From Tetrahymena thermophila SB210 (Eukaryota; Ciliophora; Oligohymenophorea; Hymenostomatida; Tetrahymenidae), in contig NW_002476481.1 in assembly GCF_000189635.1 (NCBI RefSeq), positions 806,001 through 870,000 on the forward strand: a stretch of DNA of 64,000 nucleotides, written 5' to 3'. Shown in pieces: positions 25,378 to 38,602 of the stretch. Both the position numbers and the translations under genes were made by a program. The notes beneath the pieces were generated by a model, which did not search any database, had not been told where the DNA came from, and was given only the letters and a program-made list of their open reading frames with translations. The first letter of the stretch is position 1. The number at the start of each line of letters is the position of its first letter.

Positions 25378-28271
25378 GTAAATATATGAATTAATTGATT
25401 ATTTTTTAATAAAACTAAGTGTTACTTCTAACTTTTCCTGACCCTCTAAATACTAAGTTGGAAGGATTTTCTCCTGTGTAAAATTAAAATACTTGAACCA
25501 TGGAAACATTTGTAATGGCGAAAAAGTGACCACCGTTACTGAATTAAATTTCACGGCAATTCTTTACACTTAATTCTTTAAATGAAATTAAATCATTTTC
25601 AAAGATATTCATCAATCTAATTTTTTCAGTAAAAGCTACAATAATATGGAAACCACTAGGATGGAATGCTACTGCATAAGCTTCTTCTTCAAATTCCTTG
25701 CTATTTTCAAGTTGGTTATCGCTGTAGTTCCAAATTCTAACAGTTTTATCAACGCTACAAGTAGCTACTAATGATTTTCTGATACAAACATCAAGTCCTG
25801 TAATCTAATTTTGTTAATTGTTTATTAAGTACTAATTTATATCATAAATAAATCAACTTTATCTGAATGGAAAGGCATGAAGAGGGGCTCACACTTAGAG
25901 TTTTCTTCATTTAATTGCATAGAATCTGATGTAAAAGGTACTTACAATAACTACCCACTATCAACACCGACAATTAACTTTTCTTCGTTAGGAGTGAGCA
26001 ACAATGAAGTTATCATAGCTTTCATATCTCTAAACTAGTAATAAAAATACATCAATGATTATCATTTTAACTTTTAATTTTAAATTTACTTAAATTTTTT
26101 TAGAACAAAGTTTGTATGGATTTTTTAAATCAACATCCTTTTCATAAAAAAGAATAGTGCATTCTTTTCCTCCAACTAAGAAACCTTTAGAGTAAGGCTA
26201 AATGCATTGAATTGCAAATTATTCGTTTTTTGGGGAAGAAGCAAGGATTGTTTTAAATTCACATGAAGGCTGGAATAATAGAATTTCACCCATGTCTGTA
26301 CCAATTACCATGTAACCATCTTGCAAAATGCAATAAGAAAGATAATTAGGAGAATGTGCTTGATCTTTGCTTTCTTTCTTTACAAATGGAGGATCTTTCT
26401 ATTTGAATTAACCGTCAGCTCCAAGTTTGTAAGGTTTAATAGCTCCTGTACCAATTGCAACTATAAAATCTTCTTCTTTAGGATGGAAGAAGCAGTGAGT
26501 ATATCTCATATTATCCCCAACCTTTAAAGGTACTTGATTAATAATGACAGTTTTTTACTTATCAAGCTAGAAATATATCAACTACCAATCCGGAGCACAG
26601 CTCTACATAATTATTAATAATAATACATTAAATAACTGCTATATTAATATTTCAATTCATTTTTTGCTTTTGAAAAAATTATTATCGATAATCCTCCTTT
26701 TTATCTGTTTAAAACTGTTAAAGTTATAAATTTAATTATGCAGTATTTTACTAATTTAAATGTATTTTAATCCTACATTTTTATAAATTTTAACTATGCC
26801 AATTATTTTTTTTGATAAAATGTATATTTATTTTTAATACATTGATAAAAGATAGTCTCAATTTCTTTTTTTTGCTTGAGTTGCTTTTTAAATTTTAATT
26901 GAAATAAAATAATTCAATTTTTTATAATCGTATTCATTGTATAATAATATTTTGATGCTGAATAGATTTTTGATTTTTAAATATTTGTTGGAATTTACTT
27001 TTTAGTGTCATTTTATTGTAAAATTCTGCTGTATATATTTGATTATGTTTTTAAGTGAACTTAAAAAATTTCTATTTAAATTAATCTTATTTTGTTAATT
27101 TTTAAAAAATCCTATCTATCTCTATTCATTTGTGTTATGTTATAAATTCTAGCTTATATTGACATTTTTATCGTTTTTGCTTTCATTTTAAGTAATTTAG
27201 GTTTTTTCAAAAATTTTGGTGTTTTAATTATTTCAAAGCAATAATAAGATTTTATAATTATTAATGGCATATATTATGATTACCAATGCAACAATTCTTT
27301 TTTCATTTATTTTATTGAAATCCAAAGCAACATAATGGCGAGATTTACAGTCTAAAGTAGTAATTATACGCTTAACTTCTTTTTGAAGCTTATCAATTTT
27401 TTCTCTTTTTTCCTTTTCGAATCTATCTCTTCTATCTTTTTCAGCTTACTTATCTAATTTATCCTTGTCAGATGGCTCCTAATAATTCTAATTTTTAGCC
27501 TTTTCTAACTTATCTAGCTTGATTAAGTCGAAAACTACAATAATACCTGAATCGCAATCTTCTGACCAAGCTAATAACCTAATCAATTTATAAATAACAT
27601 CTTTTTTAAATTTGAAATTTGTGATCAGCTTGTTATTTTTTCACAATCGTTTCTTTTTCAACTGAAATGATTTGTGCTACTTATAATCTAGTAGGTAGCC
27701 ATAAAAATTAAAAGCTAATTTATTATTTACCTTTTGCTTGGACTCAAAGTCATGCAAGTTATACCCTTGGTACCTGGAATGCAATTAATAAATTACTACT
27801 TATTTTCATTGTTGCTAATAACTATCGTATTTCCTGCTGGATATATTATGCGATTTTAATCATTCATAGTATACTAAAAAATGTTATTCTTAAAGTCGCT
27901 TCTATAGCCTAAAACATACCTGTTAAGTTAAATCAAAAATTATAAATAACATTTTAAAACAAAAAGAAAGTAAAAAAGATAAATATGAGATTATATGAAA
28001 TGTATAAATGCTACTTTCTATTAAGTTAAGATTTAAAAAAATCAATATTTATTTATGTAACTAATTAAATATTCTTTAAGCGAATAATTCATTTTTGAAA
28101 ATGATATTTTTTACAATTCGCATAATCTTATGAGCAACATAATTAATTGTTTATCATATATCTCATGATTTTTTTATGAACTATAAATGCTAATTATTAC
28201 TTCATGGAGAAGTCTAACTTTAAACTTTAGGTGCCTTCATCCTAAAGACTTTATACTATTTGTTAAGCCAT
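22498..28271 (-). CDS. CFAP57: CFAP57 (WDR65), WD-repeat coiled-coil axonemal protein
   Basis: Ciliary protein; the family is known to help dock or regulate inner-arm dyneins at the 96-nm repeat. Many exons. Exon 1 is 28201-28271 (MAQQIVQSLQDEGTQSLKL), ending in phase 2. A 281-bp intron follows, and exon 2 begins at 27919 with [14 protein letters not shown], matching the family opening. WD-repeat motifs follow ([30 protein letters not shown], and blocks through about 24.6 kb), then the hinge [19 protein letters not shown] and a long coiled coil to the C-terminus. The end is an acidic tail with QDDDEDN and TGA at 22498-22500. Several introns, one holding an (AAAT)n tract, interrupt it. Tetrahymena species carry more than one CFAP57 paralogue and I cannot say which this is. 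Inner exon boundaries were not all resolved. Confidence 0.87.
25325..25378. repeat. (AAAT)n microsatellite
   Basis: About 13 copies of aaat in a CFAP57 intron. Likely length-variable between strains. Confidence 0.95.
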
Positions 28272-30597
28272 GACCTAAAGCTATTTTAATATGTTGAATT
28301 AATAACTTTTCTTTCAAAATTGAATCAATATCTTGCAAATCGTTTAATTTATTTAATATAAAAATCAAAAGCCTTTATTCTCTTCCTTTCTTTCAATTTT
28401 AATTAGCAAATAATAAATCAATAATAAAAACAATGCATTTCACAATATTACTTCTTAAAATTAATATGTAAATAAATAAATGAATGAATATATGATTCAG
28501 CCAAAACAAAGTTTTAAATTTTTCAAAAATGTGATTAAATAAATGAATGGTTTCTTTTGATTGATTGATAAGAGCAATAGGATATACTTTTAAGTTTGAA
28601 TTATAAATATGTATTTGCTAATAAAATTGTTTGAGATTGTGTCAAATTTATATTTTATATAATTTATAAAAGCCTTCTATTATAAATTCAATACAAATTT
28701 TTTTTTGGAAATAACTAAAATTATTTCAATAGTTCATTTTAAATTTATCTACTAAATTGTCATCAAATACTGAATCTATTTAAAATATTTATTAAATTTA
28801 AAAAATTAAATTAAACTTTTTAAATTATCTAATTGATAATTATTTATAAAATTGATAAAAAATTACAATAATTGTTATTTTTGAATTGATTTTAATTTTT
28901 TATGCTAAGGAAACCATTTCTTAATTTTTTTAGTCTATTTTAGTTTAAAGAAACTTTTTTAAATATTTTTTTAAACTTTGAATGATTTTAATTTAAATTC
29001 CAGAATTTGAATATTTAATAATAATTTTTGCTTTTATTTAAATTGATCTTGTTTGGTAATTGATTAAAAGCTATTTTTTATTTAAAATATTTTTTTGAAG
29101 GAATGCATCTTTAAAATTAAATATTTAAGAAATTGAAAATGTTTGATTAAAATTTATTAAATATTAATTCTAAAAATCCATGTGAATAAAAATATTATTT
29201 AACGGATATTAGATAATTTGTAAGATTTTTATAAATAAAAAAATTATTTATAATTAACATATTTCTTTTATGGATAAACTATCAAATAGATCTTATAAAA
29301 TAAAAGTAGTCTTCATAATATGAGATAATATAGATTAAGGTTTTTTAAGATTTTACTATATTATTCTTTTGTAAATGACAAATGGTACAAGTTAGATCAA
29401 TTAATTAATATTTTTTTAAATGTGTATTAAAAAAGCTAATCTTGTAGTTTATCTCTATTAATGGGGGAGAGAATGGAATAGAAAGGATTTTATTTCTTCA
29501 AAAAATTAATCAAGGATTTATCAATCCTACCCTATTTTAAATCTAATTTATTCTATTACATCCTATTCCATATTAAAGGTTTTAATAAAATAGATTAGTT
29601 TATGGAGAATATTGGCAGAGGTAGACTCTACTAAGACATACCAAAAGAAAATAAAAAGGGTTTAAATATGTTTAAATTTTATTTAAATTTAAATTGAGTT
29701 TAGTGATTGAATCGAGGTTATTTTAAATTTAAAATAATTTTTTGTAAGCAAATTTCTTAAAAACAATTTACTAAAGAAATTTAATATGCTTATTTTAGAC
29801 TGAAAATGTTTAAAATTCAATTTTAGAGATTAAATTTAAAAAAATTATTAATAAACTGATTTAAGATAATTTAGGAAGAGCAATATTTATAAATAAAAGA
29901 ATTTGAAATCAAATACTATATTAAAAATCTTTATGTTATTAATAAAATATCAAATAAATGTCATAAAATAAAAAGAAATCTTCCTGAATTATTTTGATAT
30001 GGACTAAGGTTTGTTTAAGATTTTACAATATTATTGTTTTGTAAAAGACAAATATTACAAGATAAATAAATAAATTAATTTATTTTTAATGTGAATCAAT
30101 AAAATTAAATAAAAATAAAAAAAGTTAATCTTATAATCTATCTATATTAAAGATTTTAATAGATTACCATATGGAGAATATAGGTTGCAATAGGCTCTGC
30201 AAAGACTAAAAGAAAATAAAAAGGGCTTCAATATGTTTGGTGATTTGATATCAATGAAACACTCGCTCACTCACTCATCAATCGATTATTAATGAATTTT
30301 TTTTTTTGCTTATTTATAAACTAATAATAATGAAAGATGAATAAGATTATTAGAGAAAGAAACAAGTAAATAAATAAATTAAAAAATAAATAAAAAAGTA
30401 TTGATATATAAAGGAATAATCAGCGGCAATGAAAGTAAATTATTAAATAAAATATTGAAAAAGAAATATAATAAGTATAGCTAACTAAGGTTAAGAAGAT
30501 ATTAAAAGCGATCATAAAAAGAAAGATAAAAAAATAAATAATATTCATCAAAGCAAAGAAATAAATAAATTAAATAAATATAAAAATTATTAAGTAA
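28272..30597. other. intergenic between divergent genes
   Basis: About 2.3 kb separating CFAP57 (-) from V-ATPase subunit C (+), so both promoters lie here. The middle carries a diverged direct repeat (separate entry). No gene was recognised. Confidence 0.6.
29190..30238. repeat. diverged direct repeat, two copies of about 400-480 bp
   Basis: Copy 1 (about 29190-29672) and copy 2 (about 29860-30238) share ordered blocks: ttataaataaaa, atcaaata, taaggtttgtttaagatttt (copy 1 taaggttttttaagatttt), ttttgtaaa, a taatctt block, and tatggagaatat, ending in aaaagaaaataaaaaggg. Copy 1 has extra sequence around 29460-29575 that includes ggaatag and its complement ctattcc, which could be an insertion. 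Confidence 0.65.
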
Positions 30598-33227
30598 ATG
30601 GTTTACTTTTTGGTTGGTGCTGAAAATCTTTTTGGTGATAGTGATAAAACCTTTTCAAGAATCACCACAGAATTAGGCAACTTGGCTACCATTAAGAATA
30701 GGATTGATGTAAAGTCTAAACATTAAAAAGAAATTAGTTTTAATTTAGCGAATAGTTCCATCATCATACAATAAATTAATAAATATAAGAAAGAGAGGTT
30801 CATTTTTAATTTATCATGCTTTTGAAAGTTAGTTTCAACAAGCAAAATATGAATTTTAACATAATTCAGCATTTTATTAATTAGCAAATTTATTTTACAA
30901 AGCAAAGTTAAGAGTAGTGACACAGCAATATTATTATTAAAAAATATAATGCAGAACAATTAAAAAATATAATTTTTTGAAGCAAATTTATTTAAGTGAA
31001 ATTTAAAAGAGCAATTTTAAAGGGAACTGCTAAAAATAAAACCCTGCAGTCAAGCGATTTATAAATTAAATGATTGTTCAAATATATTAAATAGGTTCAA
31101 ATAAGGGATTTCAAGTTGAGCAATGTTGATTAGTTAATTTCTTCCAATGAAGCTATGCTTAAAATGGAAACACACATTGAAAGTATCTTGAAGAAAATCG
31201 AAAGAACATATATGGATATTACTGAATCTCAACACGCTGAATTCCAAGTTAATACTAGAAGTAGTTCTGGTAATTAATCACTTTTATAAATGAATTTGAT
31301 TTTGCTAAAACAAGGAAGAAAAATAATAAAAAGATAAAAAAATAAGTCAAAATAGCTAAAGAGAAATATATTAACTATTCAATCAATTATAATTCTTAAT
31401 GGATTTTTGATAGAAATTATTTATAAATTATTAAATAAGTCAATTTTGATGAAATTAAAGAGATATCAATATCTCTCGAGCATATTTTATATTTTATTTT
31501 TTTAATTATAAAATAAATAGTTTCCTTGAGTCAATATGTTCAAGATTTTAAGTGGGATAATAATATTTTCTCCAGAAGTTAACCTTTAATGGAATTGTTG
31601 AAGAGTTTCTAACAAGTAAAAAATAATTTGTTTTATTGTATAAACTTTATTTATTTTCAAGTTAAAAATGCAAATTATTCAAGGTAGAAATTTGCAACAA
31701 CAAAAAACTTATCTATTTTTAAATAAAATAATGAAAAATTTGAACTTTTATAAGTAATTTTTTATCTTAAAAAACTTAGAAAGCAACTACCATTGATAAC
31801 GATATTCGTTAAAAGCAACAAGTTCTTTAAGAAGCCAAAAATAACTTGAACAGTGTCGCCCTCAAAGAGTAAAAAGCCCTTTTTAAAAAAATAATCAAAC
31901 AATATCTAAATTTAAATAAATAAATAATTAAAGAGGAAACTTATTGGTTAAGGATTTGAGTGATGTTTTTAGAAAAGAATATGTCAAGGAAAAGGATTTC
32001 ATTTATACTGAAAATTTAACTACTGTAGTAGCTATTGTTCCCAAGTAAAGCAACACAAATTTTAGCAAATATTCATTAAATTTAATAAAAATAGCAATGT
32101 TTTAGAACACTTTTAATAACAATATGAATTGATGCACCACTGTGTTGTCCCTGGATCTGCCAAGTAATTTATATATAAATAATCATATAAATTAATAGAT
32201 AAACTTCATTACATTCTTTCTTTTCTATTTTTACTTTAAATGATATTATCTTCCTTTGCATAAGGCAATTTTATTTAACAAAAATGGTTGATTTGTTCAT
32301 TTATTATTTTAAGAAAATAAGCTTAGAAACTCTAAAATATTTTTTATAATAAGTGTTTATGTTTTTTTGAGTTTTTATTTTTTAATTTTATCTTTTTAAA
32401 TGTAAATTTCACAAAGATAATAAATATTTGAAAATGTTTTTTATTTATTTTATAATCAATCAATTGAATTGACTTAATATTTAATTAATAAATAGGTAAT
32501 TTGAAGGCATTTAAGACAAAGACTATACCGTTTGGAGAATCGTTATATTTAAATTAGACTATAAGAATTTAAAGAAGATTTTATTAGAAGGCGAAAAGCT
32601 TGATGAAAATGGCAAGCGCCAAAAAACTCCTGTAGAAGAATTCATTTCTGCAAGCAGAGAAAAGCTAAAAGTCACTGTTAAGGAATTTTAATATAATGAA
32701 AACGACTGTGCTGAAAGAGAAAGACAAAGAACAGCCTTCTAGACTCAAGCTAATAGTTAAAGCGTAATTTTACATAATTAAATTATTTATCCTTATAATA
32801 AATTATATTTTTTTTTTAACTAAAAAGGGAAAATTAAGACAAACTTGTGAAAAGAGTTTTGGTAATCTTTATGAAGTTTATATCCACCTTAAAGTAAATA
32901 AATAAATTGAATCATATCAAATTGCTTTAATAATTAATTTTAATAGTTCCTTAGACTTGTTGTTGAAATAGCTGCCAAATTCGGTTAGAAATCTAACAAT
33001 ACTACTTGTTTGATTCAACCTGCTCCAGGAAAAGAAAAATAAGTCCAACAAAAGTTGTTAAAGCTTTTTGCAGACCGTGCTTAATTGGGTATAAATATTT
33101 ATTTTTTTAATTCTGAATATTTTAATTAATTTCATTTAAACTAGATGCTGGTATGTACGGTACTAAGGAAGAATTAGAAGATACTGAAGATTTCTTCCCT
33201 TATGCTTATGTTCCCATTACTGTCTGA
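30598..33227 (+). CDS. V-type proton ATPase subunit C
   Basis: Peripheral stalk subunit of the vacuolar proton pump; in yeast (Vma5) it controls reversible joining of V1 and V0. Multi-exon. Exon 1 is 30598-30708 (MVYFLVGAENLFGDSDKTFS) and a 386-bp intron follows. Exon 2 is 31095-31269 (FKLSNVDQLISSNEAMLKME, ESILKKIERTYMDI) and exon 3 is 31521-31615 (QYVQDFKWDNNIFSRSQPL). Later exons give GNLLVKDLSDVFRKE, then FQQQYELMHHCVVPGSAK, VWRIVIFKLDYKNLK, VKEFQYNENDCAERERQR and the stretch FLRLVVEIAAKFGQ. The end is FFPYAYVPITV with TGA at 33225-33227. Order and motifs match the family throughout (compare the conserved VREFQYNEEE and YYPYVY elements). Length is near the usual 380-390 residues. The large first intron produces spurious antisense frames. 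Confidence 0.93.
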
Positions 33228-34232
33228 GAAAGATCATACATACATAAATTAATTCTTTTAGAAGATATTTATTATAGAATCAGTTTATGAAAAAAGAAAG
33301 GCTGACTCAAATAATTATAAATAACTTAATTTGTTGCTTTAGCAATTATTTTTATATATTCTTACAGGTATTTGTGTTTTTTAGTTAGTTCATAGTATAA
33401 TGATATTATTAAAATACTAAAAATTAATTAACTAAATATTTATTGCATAACTTAAAATTAATTTTTATCATTTTTTATAATTTAATATTTTCATACAGTT
33501 AAATAATTTTAATTAATTTTATTATTAGCTTTTAAATCTTTATTTTTTAAGTTATATTCTGAGAGCTATTTTTAGATAAAGTTTTTACTATTTATTCATT
33601 CTATTAAAATATTAATTTAACTTTAAAAAATAATTAATGTTTATCTATATATCTTCCTTCCATTTTTTAAACCTTCTCATAAAAATTAGATACAAAATTT
33701 AATCTTATTAAAATAAAAAAAATAATTAAAGATCATCAAATAAATCTTCATCTTATTTTTCAATTTAAAATCTAAGAAAAAAAATTTGATTTATTTAAAA
33801 AATATTTTTTAATCTGTTTACTAAAAAATTATTTTAAAATAGATTAAAAACAGAATAGTTTAAAATAGCAATTTTTCTTTTTTAAATTTTAAAGTATAAA
33901 AGACAAAAAATAAATGCGAGTTTAGAAGAAAAGAATAAGGAATACAGAGAAATAATAACAAAAAGTTAGGAATGAAATGAAATGGAATAAAACGAATGAA
34001 TGAAGCAAATGGAGTGAAGCGAGTGGAATAATAGATTTAATAGAAAGAAATGAGTTTGAAAGATAAAAAATTAAATATCCAAAATAATTTGTAGAAAAGG
34101 ATCAATTATATATCAAATTAAAGGGATTAAAGAATTTTAATGCTTAGGAAAACTATCCAAAGGATAATTAAAAACAAAAGAAAAAAAACACAATTAAAAA
34201 AAGTAATAAAGAATCAAAATATTTGAAACAAA
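33228..34232. other. intergenic, upstream of eS28
   Basis: About 1 kb. The last 300 bases before the eS28 start are purine-rich (aaagaaa, gaatgaatgaagc), consistent with a promoter/leader of a highly expressed gene, but no defined element was identified. Confidence 0.5.
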
Positions 34233-34778
34233 ATGAATACCGAAGAAACTACTAAGGCTAGAATTATGGATGTCCTCGGAAAGACTGGTAATTAATTTAA
34301 GATATGAATCACTTCAAATAGTGAACGCGAAAAATTTCCTGAAAAGTTTAGATGAAATTTTTGAAAATTAGTTGCCATTTCTCCATTTGAGGAGGGAGCA
34401 TTATTAATTCATAATGCTCAAAATATATATTCATTTGAATACAAATAAAAGCGACTTTAATATGTTCAGTGATAGAAAAATGATTGAATTATCATAAAAG
34501 GAATAAAAAAATAAAATGGTTTTTTGGGAATTTTCGCTTATCAACTAGATTTTGTGATGATTTTATTGATGAAATTAAAGAAATGAAAGAAGGAAATTTT
34601 AATAATATTTTTATCTATTTTTATAGGTTCCAGAGGTGGTATTACCCAAGTTAGAGTCGTATTGATCAGTGGTAAGGAAGAAGGTAGATAACTTATTAGA
34701 AACGTCAAGGGTGCCTGCAGAGTCGGTGACGTCCTCGAACTTATGGAATGTGAAAGAGAAGCCAGAAGATTAAGATGA
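34233..34778 (+). CDS. RPS28: 40S ribosomal protein S28 (eS28)
   Basis: Small-subunit ribosomal protein near the mRNA exit channel. Two exons, 34233-34287 and 34627-34778, joined across a 339-bp GT..AG intron in phase 1, give 68 residues. It reads MNTEETTKARIMDVLGKTG, then GSRGGITQVRVVLI and the family's invariant C-terminus MECEREARRLR with TGA at 34776-34778. Length and sequence fit the family almost end to end. This gene anchors the genetic code: one TAA is read as Gln (position of Q in GRQLIRN) and TGA is the stop. Confidence 0.98.
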
Positions 34779-37700
34779 TTTCTTTTCTTACTTAAGACAA
34801 TATAATTATTAAATTACTAGCTAGCTATAAATTAAGAATGTAGTAAGTAAGTATATGAAGGATGCAATGTATAAATTAGTCCTCATATATTGATTAGCTG
34901 ATAATAATTTTAAATGTTGCTGCTTTTCATTACATATAAAAGTATTATCTTATTTAATATGCACTTTAAAATTATTGCAGTAAACTCATTCTATCATTTA
35001 AATAATTTAAAGTTATTTCTATTGTCTCCATTTCTTTATGTTGATTTTTTCTAACTATTTATACTTCTTAAGTTATTTTTGATTCTTTTCTCTTCTTCAT
35101 AAAGTAAATAAATAAATGAATAAATGCATTCATTCATTATGTTATTATTAATAACAATCTAACTGAGTCCTAATTTTTATGTAAGAATTAAACAATGGTT
35201 AATCGCTTCAAATAATAAAGTTAATAAGTATTTGTATTTAAAATATAATCAAAATTAATTTTCAGTAAAATATTTCATATAATAGATTATTTATTTATAT
35301 GCATTTATTATTTTGAATAATAACTGCTAAATTAAATCTAAAAAGGATTTATATTTATTATAATTTTTGCTTCTTAACTTGCAAACAAGTTTTTAATTAA
35401 ATTTTGCTTGAAAATTCATTTTTAGCTTTTTTTATTCTTTAAAATTAGCCTTTGCATTAAAAAATCTTGATTATGTTTGCTTTATTATTTAGATTAAACA
35501 ATCAATCAATCATATTTCTTGTAAATTAATTTCAAAAAAATTTACCAACTTTTTAAATAATTTTAAAATTATTAATTATCATTTAATAAAATTATTTCTT
35601 TACTCATAAAAAAACAAATATTTTTTGAAAATTTTTTTGTCAATTTGTTAATTTTTAATTCTAGAAGAAGCTTTTAATTATCTCAATAAATTTTAATTTA
35701 TTCATATAAAAGCAGCTTTTATCAAATATTATTATTATTCCATTGTTCAAATTCAAACGCTTTAATTTTGATTGAAAGAAAATACTTATAATAATTAGCA
35801 ACAAATAATTAAATACCTAAAATTAAATAAATATTAAATTATTTCATAAAGAAATTATAAAAGATTTATTTTTTTCATAGCGATTATGAAAAAATATTTA
35901 ATTCAAGAGAAAATTATTTGTTTTTATTCGAAATAAATTTGAAAAATAAGATTAAATTAATTTATTTTTTATTTTTATTTTATTAATTTATGTAATTATA
36001 AAATAACAAAAAAAGAAATATACTTTTTAGATTAAAATAAAAAATTGTTTATTTTTGGATAATCATGAAATAACTTGATTTGAGTTTTTTAAAACAACAA
36101 AAAATATTAATCTAAATTGAAAATTATAAAATAAACATCAAAATCAATCTGTTGATTATATTATTTAATTTTTTATTTTTTGAGTTAAGGTTTATTGAAT
36201 TAGAACAGAATTTAATTAAAAAAAGCTAATTATTTTTAAAAGTAAGTAAACATTTCCCAAGTTGTTGAAATAATTAATTAAAATTTTGATAAAAAATAAT
36301 ATTTAACCTTTTAATCAATATAAAGAAGCGATAGTATATTTATTGATTACTGTTTACTTATTTTAGGAGGTTATAAAAATTATTCAGAATTATTTTAAGT
36401 AAGAATCAAAAATTTTAATAGAAATATAATTTTATATTATAAACATCGAAATCGATCTGCTATTTATTTTTGAAAACAAAATTTAGCCAACATTATTTTT
36501 TTGAGTTATGACAAGAACAGAATTTAATTAAAAAAAACTGATTATTTATTACCTATTATGAAAAATAAACATTTCCCAAGCAGTTAAATAACTATTTAAA
36601 ATTTTGATAATTAATCAACCGCTTTTTAACATTTTAGATTATGTAAAAGAACACAAGTAAATTTTTTTGATTACTGTTTACTTACATTATATACGATATA
36701 AAATGAAATTTTAAATAAATACTTGTTTTATGTTTACAAAATTTTGAGGAACATATTTAAATATTTCAGAATTATAAAAAGGAATTTAAGTTGTAAAAAT
36801 TATTGAATAATCTCTACTTTTTTTGAAATATATTTAAGGAATATTAGATTCCACTAAGATTAGATAAAAAATTTCTTTTATTGTTCAATCAATTATTAAT
36901 AATTTTGTTTACATTCTTTAAGATTAACGATTATTAAATCGACATATTAATTTACATTTTTATACTTAAAATCATCAAATATTTAGAAAAATCGTTGAAA
37001 TAATTAATTTTATATTAAAATATTTATAGATAAATTTCCTTAGTACTGGAAATGGCAAAATGATTTTGTAATTGAAAAGTGAAACAAAGACTTAATAATA
37101 TTTTATAACATTAATATTAGATTAATAAATGCATAGATCATATTAAATGGAAAAGAAATTCAAATAAAATTTATCGAAGTAAAAATAAGGTTTTGAATAG
37201 TGATAAATTAAAAACAAGAATATCTAATTATATTAATTTAAAATTTGCATTTTTTATGGTAGAATTAGATCATAGCAAAGTGAATACATCGACCGAAACT
37301 TAACAATTGTTAAAATACCTCTAAATTCTAAATGCCTTTCCTATTAAAAATAATAGTATAAAATGTATTTAAAAAAGGAATTAAATATTAAATATATTTA
37401 AATTGAAAGATTAGTAGAAAAATAAGATTAAAATGCTCATGGTGTATAAATGTAAAAAAAAATATGTATTTTTACAGAATTTAAGTTTATTAGCTTAAAT
37501 AACTTAAAATATCTTTTATTAATTTAAAATAATTTATAAATAGTAATTTTATTTTTTACATAAAAAAAAGATAATTCAATTTATTGATATGAATTAAAAA
37601 TTCTTGTCTAATAATTATTCATAAATATTATTTTACATCTCTGTGAACAACAAAATCAAAATACTTAAAGCTTTAAAAATAATTTTAATTTTTAATTTAT

Positions 37701-38602
37701 TTACAGATAAAATTTTAAAAACAATAAGTTAACTCATTTTTTAACTTAAAAGAAGCAGCAATAAATAATAAAAAATTGTTACAAATGAAATAGAAGTACA
37801 CTTGTAAATATATTCAAAATTTGTAATTTAATAAAAAGAAATAGAAAAAGCAATTACATCAAATATGAAAATTGAAAAAAAAGTGGATTAAAAACCTTAT
37901 AATCATATAAATTAAGTAAGTAGTAATACTTCAGGATAAGTTAATTATTTTTACTGAATTAATTTTGTAATATAATTAATTGGTTGAAAAATTTATATTG
38001 ATTTATTACAAATTTGAAATATGAATTTTTTATTTCTATTATGATTAAATTGTTTTTAAATACTTTGAAATTAATTAATTTTCATGTAAATTTCCAATTA
38101 GTTTTCTAATATTATCTTGTTAAGATCATTTAAAAAAAAGACTTTTCATACATTTTATGATATTATTTATGTATATATACAGCATAAACTATACAAGTAT
38201 AGTGATAATGTAATATAATGTAATCAATAAAATTTTTTGGTTTTTCTATTAAAATATGTATTTTTTAAATGTATTAAAAGGCTGATCTGAATTCTTTAGT
38301 ATCAATAATTTACAAATTATATTTTATTTGATTAAATTAACATTATAAGTTGAAAAGATTATTAACACTATAAATTAAAAAGATGATTTTTTAACTTATC
38401 TGTAAAAATAAAAACTTAATTAATGTAAATTAAACTTATTTCTTTTGTTTTTTGAAAAATTTTTTTCCAGAACATAAATTCATTATTATTTACATATTTT
38501 ATTATAAATTAATTAATACAACAAATAATAGTAAATTTGAAATAATTTAATTAAAATAAAACAAGTTAGCAAACAAAAAGTAAGAACAATATTTTGAGTA
38601 TA
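34779..38602. other. long intergenic region, no gene recognised
   Basis: About 3.8 kb, extremely AT-rich. No frame longer than chance was seen with TAA/TAG read through. A diverged direct repeat lies at 36110-36690. This region separates the conserved housekeeping block from the giant membrane-protein block. Confidence 0.6.
36110..36690. repeat. diverged direct repeat, two copies of about 260 bp
   Basis: Copies 36110-36370 and 36430-36690 share aaacatc-aaatc-atctg, ttttttgagtta, gaacagaatttaattaaaaaaa, aaacatttcccaag, aaattttgataa and ttgattactgtttactta in the same order. Strong conservation of separate blocks with variable spacers might reflect either age or constraint. Confidence 0.75.

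Noticed and set aside
30723-30959. Minus-strand 78-codon frame
   Set aside because: Lies wholly within the first intron of the V-ATPase subunit C gene; AT-rich chance frame.
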